A DNA stretch of 64,000 bases, from the NCBI GenBank assembly GCA_036346355.1, contig JAYEVF010000027.1:62001-126000 (forward strand), read 5' to 3'. Source of the DNA: Rhipidocladum racemiflorum (Eukaryota > Streptophyta > Magnoliopsida > Poales > Poaceae). The notes beneath the pieces were generated by a model. That model had not been told where the DNA came from, did no database searches, and saw nothing but the letters and a program-made list of their open reading frames with translations. Shown piece after piece: positions 57,621 to 64,000 of this stretch. Each line of letters opens with the position of its first letter. The stretch's first letter is position 1. A program made the translations under genes and the position numbers.

Positions 57621-59080
57621 TTAAATCTGGCCAAGATGAGGGTCGATAAAGCCATGCATATAGAGCCATCGTAGTAGATGCATATGAAGTAGATGATGCC
57701 GTGAAGTGTCGCCAACTTAATGGTCCTGGCTAAGGTGGGGTCGATGAAGCCATGCAGTTGATATAATTGCAGCAACACTTGGTAATGACCATATGTATGC
57801 ATTGTTAGTTCTGTCCATGATGAGCATGGTCTCATCAATGGATGACATTTTCTTATTCTCAAAACAATAATTCAAATGAGAGTATTTATGTGTTGCAAAT
57901 GCATGTAAGGTTCTTCATTTTTAGTGCTGTTGAGAAGGTGTCATATATGGGAATCATTTGTCCCTAAAGGTTGCCATGAACAGCGTGCACCGAAATTTAG
58001 CAAAACAGCTTGAAGCCTTCTACCGAACTTCAGTGATGACTATTGAGCAAGGAACAGAGTTTGAAGTTGAAATCGATAAACTGGTCTGACCAGAGAACTA
58101 GTCCCACAACCTTACCTAGTTTTAACAAGCCAATTCAGATTCTAATTCTAAACTACATTGTCCAACATTATCTGCAACGGTCACTCAAGTTGAGCTCCTG
58201 ACATAGTTTAATGTGTTGATTTTCAAGTTTGAAATGGTGCTCAAATCCTAGTAACTAATGACCTTTCCTATGATATTTTAGCTTTAGCTAGCTAATTACA
58301 CTTCCAATTTAATTGTTCCTACCTGATTTGGGGTTATGGATGCCAAATGAAACTATTAACGCTAATTACTTAGGATTAAGAGCTATATGACAGAAGAAGA
58401 AAGAGAAAACAGGAAGGCTTAGAAACTGGTGCTCATAATTTTAAGAGATTAATGACTATAGTTACTACTATGTGGATTTTCATGACTAGAATCCAACTTA
58501 CCGCCAGAAACTAAAACAAACTAGGGTCAAATGGGCTTTTAGCTGAATCGCTTTACTTGAGCACTATTGCTTTGGACTCACTGGTGAAGCCTAATTTTTA
58601 CTCAATAAGAAAAACCCATATGAGGGCTTTAAACATTCTCATTATACTGAACTAACAAATTGGTATGAGGACCCGTGTTCAAGCATCATAAAAAGGGAAA
58701 TCATCAGGAATTGGAACAACAATAGATTTGCAAGGAGGGAGGGAAGTAGGGAAGCACATAAGTAGAAGCTGACCAACTTCTGACCTTTTGCATACATGTA
58801 TCATGTAATGTGATTGGGGTCAGGAATACTTTGTGTTTATTATAGTTCACTTATCTTGAGACCATGGTGCTAGGAATTGATCAACTTCATTTACTAACAT
58901 TCGATCTGAAGGTCATCAGGAAAGAAAATGTGCTTAATGAACTGGGATTTCTACCTTCCTCTACAGGTCTTCCCACTGTGAATCAGATGACAAGAAGAGA
59001 TCCAATCAGTTAGGCTTCACTTACCATGGAGTTGAAGGAAAGCAACTAAGGTTATACAATAATAGTCTCTGTATTTGAGT
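57621..59080. other. Unassigned sequence
   Basis: 57621-57862 is open on the minus strand without a domain I recognise. 57863-59080 is AT-rich with no gene seen. Confidence 0.45.
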
Positions 59081-59830
59081 CTAAGACCACAGAACAGGGA
59101 AGAGTTTAGAGAAGCTCACACAGGGACTCCATGGCGAAGGCTCTGGCGTGCACGATTGGCAGCAAGAGCAGGGCAAGGAGCTGTGGCGATGATCGGAACG
59201 AGTGCTCGGGACCTCGCCGACGCCCCGGGGAGTTAACGGCGAGAGCAGCCACGGCCAGAGGCGACAGCGCGGCGCTCTGAAGCGGCGTCGGCACAGGGCT
59301 GCATGCGAACCAGCAGTGAGGAGCTTCTCAATCCGATTGGAATAGGGGAGGAGGTGCAGTGGCTCACCGTGATTCTTCATTTCTTCCTGGGTGGTCGCTG
59401 GCGCTGGGGACGGTCGGAGAGGCCAGCGCGACGGAGCCAAGCGGCGGCGGATGGGGGCGCTTGGTGCGGCGGCAGAGGGGAGCCTCAGTTGGCCGGCTGG
59501 TGGTCGGGGAAGTTGGAGGGGGCCGAGGGGAATACGAAGGAAGTTGCGGCCAGGACCGATGATGGCCGGAGCGGCGCCGGAGGAAGGAGCTCGTGGTAGC
59601 GATCGTGTGGCAGTGGAAACCTCAGATTGATTTGGGGATTTAGATTGGTAGGGCTTGAAGTTGCTCCCCACAAAGTTAATTGGAATATGGTGGCTGGTCA
59701 AAGCTGCCAGGCGACGAGTAGAGCTTCGTGTTCGTGCCAGCGCGGATGGGAAGGAGGAGGCTGGCTGGGCTTGGGTGTGGGTACCCGGATCGGCTATCCG
59801 GAGTTCTCTGTGTATTTATCTTAGTCAGAT
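59081..59830 (-). other. GC-rich island with a 206-codon minus-strand frame
   Basis: A sharp GC-rich block in AT-rich surroundings. The minus-strand frame 59081-59701 is rich in P, S, A and R and of low complexity, with open frames also on the other strand. GC-rich leaders occur in the long LTRs of this window, so it may be an LTR leader. It could instead be a captured 5' gene fragment; no domain is recognised. Confidence 0.35.
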
Positions 59831-59929
59831 CGATGCATTAAGACACATCAAAAGTGATAAATCAACAACCATATCACGAATACATATAACTAAATAAGAA
59901 TAATACCAAATAAAGCAAAGACCTTATGG

Positions 59930-61490
59930 TCAAGGTTTACCATTACTGGCCGAACAGTCGAACAACTGAACAATCGCAATGAAGACGAAACGCCAATGCG
60001 ACCCATCCAAATGCCCACAGGCAATCGAGTGGAGAACGCACCCTAGTCGATGGAAATCTTGAACAGCTTCTTTCACTTTTGAGAGAGGATTAGAATGTAG
60101 CACGTGAGTACATAAAGTACTCAGCAAGTTTGGGAAATTATGCACAATGTAGGCTATTCAAAGATGGCTTAATATGGTTCTTTTGCATAAAGCCAAGTTT
60201 CATCAAATCATACTTGTTAATAAATTTCACAAAGCATATTTGAGCAATTCTTTTTAATAATTGAATTACGTAATATTGTAGTGAAGGTTCTAACCACCAC
60301 TCACTAATATACAGGCTCTATCCGCCACATCTCAACAAAATCAGGGTTCAATCTAATCACATGGCTATGTCCACCATGGTTCACAAAATCAGGTTCTTTC
60401 CACCTACCTGGCTTTGACCGCCAGAAGCACACCCGAGAGTTCTAACCGCTCCCGGATCCCAAAACAAAACATTGTTTAGTTTGAAATCAAAACCCAAAGT
60501 CTACCAGTATGAAAGCATTCAAGAAGCTTTCGCTTTGGCCAGTAGGCACGGCTATTCGAATAGTTTTAACTCTGCAGAGGTTGTACAGCTTTACCCACAA
60601 GACATGATATTCCCTTAGTGCCAAGCTATTAGCACACTTCCTTGGGTGTGCCGGCAGGGATATCATGACAAGGCATTTACAATGTATACGCCTAACTCGA
60701 CTCACCACGAGGTTTCACCATTGTTAGGGTTATTTCCACCAAAGATGAAGCCCTCTTGCGCCGTGTGAGAAAAACAACAACAACAACAACAATACCTCTT
60801 TCCGGCTCTCACACAACAACCGAGTGGTGAGTCTAAGTTAGGTTTCTACAAATTATTCAGCCAGGTCGTACCATTATAGACATGTGGTTGTACAGTAATG
60901 CTTAGAATGGAGACAGTCATAAGCGTCGGTCCTTAATTGATTTGGGGCGGTACTTGCACAAAAGAACCAAGGCTTGGTCCGCTTCCACCCGACATTCCAT
61001 GCCGCCCAAGTTGAAATCATTTTTCATTTTATTTTTATTTTGTAAACCATTGGCAATACTCCTTGCCTATAACTTTCAATACAAATTTTCAAGAGATAAT
61101 TGAAAGTCCCACCCATAGGTGAATATTGACCGACAGCGAGACTAAGCATTTCTACCGTACTATTCTATTCCACCAATAGTCTATTTTTATAAAATACAAA
61201 GGTCAGGGTTTGATGACAATCCTTATAATCAATTTTGTAATCTCCAATAATCATTAAATTGCCCCAATGTTACAATCATATGAATAATCCAATTCAATAT
61301 ATTATCCATCAAGTATTGAGTATATCATGGTACTATTATAGCTCCAAAATCTTATGGAACTACAATCATATTTGTATAGGAAATCTTTCCCTTGAACTCG
61401 AACTTGTATTATTGATTTATCCACCAATCATACGGCGATCAATCTTATCATCCACTAAGAATATTTCACAAGGTCATTGTGAGACCCTCA
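59930..61490 (-). repeat. Gypsy LTR-like block, second family (partial copy)
   Basis: Shares 'atgcccacaggcaa', 'gtgagtacataaagtactc', and the CTCTGCAGAGGTTGTACAGC block (60571) with copies f and g. A short (CAA)n stretch lies at 60771-60793. Confidence 0.55.
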
Positions 61491-62412
61491 CTTTTATGCC
61501 ACAGTGTAACATAAAAACGAGGTTCTAAAGTGCATACTGTGCCATTCCCATGATCAGTGGCTGGCACGCACAACCACAATTCGGAATTACAGCCATACAA
61601 AAGTTCAACTTTTATTTCATTGAGAGTTCATTACAATACCAAAAGTAGCAATAAAATATGTCTCATTGTTTGCCTACTAAACCCAAAATTCCACAGGCAA
61701 CAGACGAGATGAACCTAGAGAGAACAGTCGTCACCAAGAGATACGAGATCTTCATTAACGCTATCGTCAACAGGGTATTCTTGTTCTTCACCTAAAAACA
61801 TTGTTGAAGCAAGTTGAGTACATTGGTACTCGCAAGACTTTGTAGTGTTTGCAAATTCTAGAATATATGCAAGCTCGAAAAGAAAAAAAATGGGTTTCTA
61901 CGGTTGTTTTGCGGAAAGCAAAATCTGAATGAAGTATTACTGAATAGTAATGGAAAGCTTAAATAGAATTTGAAACAATTTGATAGTACTTGAAATAACA
62001 AATAATGAGATAGATGATAACAATCTACTCACAGCCCTTTTGTGAGTGAGATAACGAACAAGACCCTCCATGGCCTTAAAAGTTCAATATAACCATAAGT
62101 GACATCTTCACTGATATGAATCATTTCCAAACCATTTAAATAGGTTTTTAAAGATAGAAAACAATTAACTATGTGATGACTTTACCAAGTGCTCATGACC
62201 GCGAGCGCGGCTAATCGATTAGATTTAGACTCTGCAGAGTTTGTACTGCTTTACCCACAAGATATGTTATCCCTTTTTGCAAGCTATAAGACACACTTCC
62301 TTTGGTATGTCCGCGGGGAGTTCATAACGAAACCGTTCGATTACTTGAACCTTAACTTTGCACTAGCCCAATGACGTTATTCCTGACTATGATGGAAGCT
62401 AAAAGGGTAAAA

Positions 62413-62476
62413 GTAATTCCGGAGTCAGTAACCCACCAGGAATAGTAATTCCGGAGTCAGTGACCCACCAGGAATA
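62413..62476. repeat. 32-bp tandem duplication
   Basis: The unit 'gtaattccggagtcagt[a/g]a' continuing to '...ccaggaata' occurs twice in a row with one mismatch, inside LTR copy g. Confidence 0.95.
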
Positions 62477-63111
62477 AAACAGCCCCAAATTCATAGCCAG
62501 GCGTACATCGTTACAACGGCAGATGCCAACACCTCGGTGATGACACCTCCCTCGAGCAAACCTATATCTGGAATGCCCGTGCTACAACTGCCTACCAATG
62601 TGCAAAGCTAGTTTCAAATAACTTTAATAGGTTAAGACTGTCCCATTTCAGTACTCGTGGATGTACGGTTATCTTGGCCTGAAAACAACACATTAGCTCG
62701 GTCCTTATTGTGACATGGGCAATACTCCACCCTATCTACGCACATGTTAAAACATGTACAACTAGCTATTGCCAATAGTCACCCATGTCGAAACAATAGT
62801 TTTATTTTTATTTTTATCAAACTACCAGTATCCTTTACTGCTTAAATAAACCATAAAAGATTTCATAAATAGAAGTGTGGTTGTAAACATTTCCAGTATT
62901 GATCTAAAGCAGTGCTAAGCAATAAGCGATTATACCCAGTTTAATGAACTTAATCATTCCTATGGTTTTCATGGATCGTATGTAAACCTGATTAAGGGGA
63001 ATCCATCAATTCGGGTCATAACTACCAAGTAACACAAAATAAGGATTTATAGAAATATGAGCATGCAGGAAGATTCTTAATCACATTTTTAGTGGATTAT
63101 GAAATCTGGGT

Positions 63112-63201
63112 TCAAGAATGCTCAAGGGGGTGCTTGCCTTGCTCCTCAGTAGTATAGGTAGGATTAGAGTCGTCGACGGTGAAGTCGGTAGTCTCAGCGT
63201 C
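63112..63201 (-). other. LTR-embedded acidic mini-frame, second family (copy g)
   Basis: On the minus strand, after gtaTAG: D-A-E-T-T-D-F-T-V-D-D-S-N-P-T-Y-T-T-E-E, then Q-G-K-H-P-L-E-H-S and a stop. Same phase and same GC-type donor-like site at G-K as copy f. Confidence 0.4.
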
Positions 63202-63215
63202 TATACGTCGATTAA

Positions 63216-64000
63216 GAACATAGCAAATGAAATACTTCAATAAAGGTAAGAGAAGAAAAAGCATAAACAACGAAGACAGAAGATGAAAGATTCAAATAAA
63301 ATCAATCCAAATCAGTCAGTGATGGCAATCATTTCATCATTTCATGTACGACCAAGTCATAGATTTAGGTCCTAAGGATAAAAGTATAAGGGTATCTATA
63401 GCATGACTACTTTCCTTTGTGTATTATTTTATTTTAATTTACGAATTCAGGAAGCTAAGATTGTAGAATTAAATTTAACAAAGTTCATTTCCAGTGTGTA
63501 TGATCAATTGTACTAATATGAATTAGCATGGAAAGCAATCCTAATCATATTAAATGAAAGTATATGGTGCACCCTAACTTTCATCTTACCATCTGATCCT
63601 AATTAGTGTAATGAGCACAAAGAAACAAGTTTCATTCATTTTGGACCATTTTTGAGTAAGTTATAGCAATTATATCAAATTTATGCATTAAATTGAATCC
63701 TAATAGAGAAATTTCACAATTCAACTACAACTTTGAATCTAATCACATATTTGGACATTACTTGATGTAAGGATTCAAATAAAATTGGTTTTACTTAATT
63801 TGGACTTAGTTTGCAAAAATCCTACATGGAACATATTTAAATTTCAAACTTTAAATTCAAAATCAGATTTAAATTCCTAAACAAGTTTGAAATGTTTTTG
63901 CATATTATGAAACTAGAGGATTTATAACGAATTTAGAAATTTGTTTCATTCAATTTGGAGCTATAAATAAAAAGTTATTTAAGTTTGAAGCCATTCGGTT
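63216..64000. other. Unassigned AT-rich sequence
   Basis: No gene seen up to the window end. Probably continues the LTR of copy g. Confidence 0.45.

Larger units (their letters stand above)
61490..63215 (-). repeat. Gypsy LTR-like block, second family (copy g)
   Basis: Parallel to 53400-55215, with 'gatcagtggctggc', 'ccacaggcaac', 'accgcgagcgcggc' and the CTCTGCAGAG block (62231). Ends at the mini-frame near 63200. Confidence 0.6.

Noticed and set aside
1..64000. CRISPR array, bacterial operon, tRNA or rRNA genes
   Set aside because: No regularly spaced repeats, Shine-Dalgarno-linked gene series, cloverleaf or rRNA-like stretch noticed. The palindrome clusters have irregular spacing and are eukaryotic repeat sequence. 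tRNA genes would need a dedicated scan.

Overview
The window looks like nuclear DNA of a grass (Poaceae). It holds long, degenerate Ty3/gypsy LTRs, CACTA, hAT and MITE elements with target-site duplications, a plant mobile domain gene, and one intron-rich host gene of the ARPK-kinase type, a class known from rice. Codon-by-codon reading with GT-AG splicing supports only one host protein-coding gene. Almost everything else is nested or decayed transposable-element sequence, and most short ORFs are chance.

Layout. 1-12255: a decayed gypsy element (LTR part, gag, protease, RT, RNase H, integrase start, second LTR). A 4.3-kb element has inserted into its pol region, and a CACTA element into that. 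Behind the second LTR lie a CACTA end, a hAT fragment and a (TA)n tract. 12414-13928: probable copia-type LTR remnant. 13929-19803: two long gypsy LTRs truncated at the same point and fused in inverted orientation. 20128-22094: broken plant-mobile-domain gene on the minus strand. 22246-22979: solo LTR-like block. 26021-30662: a second, very similar copy of 4156-12255 that lacks the 4.3-kb insert.

31579-52197 (+) is the host gene: seven exons spread over 20.6 kb and 462 codons before the stop. It encodes an N-terminal helical domain like the ARPK region shared by MCA proteins and rice kinases, followed by an RLK/Pelle-type kinase fold. The HRD Asp, the DFG Asp and the helix-C Glu are replaced, so it reads as a pseudokinase. 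Introns 3 (11.1 kb) and 6 (5.3 kb) are packed with CACTA, copia and gypsy-derived sequence. A hAT-like element with an 8-bp duplication sits at the stop codon and appears to supply the last six residues.

52684-64000: minus-strand gypsy LTR-like blocks (53400-55215, 59930-61490, 61490-63215) and the C-terminal end of a gypsy polyprotein with its LTR (56600-57600).

The most novel signal is a short acidic reading frame that starts right after a TAG splice-acceptor-like site inside every sufficiently complete long LTR here (429, 10607, 16006, 17866 minus, 28975, and a second family near 55200 minus and 63200 minus). Between diverged copies its differences are mostly synonymous, unlike a neighbouring open frame of the same LTRs.
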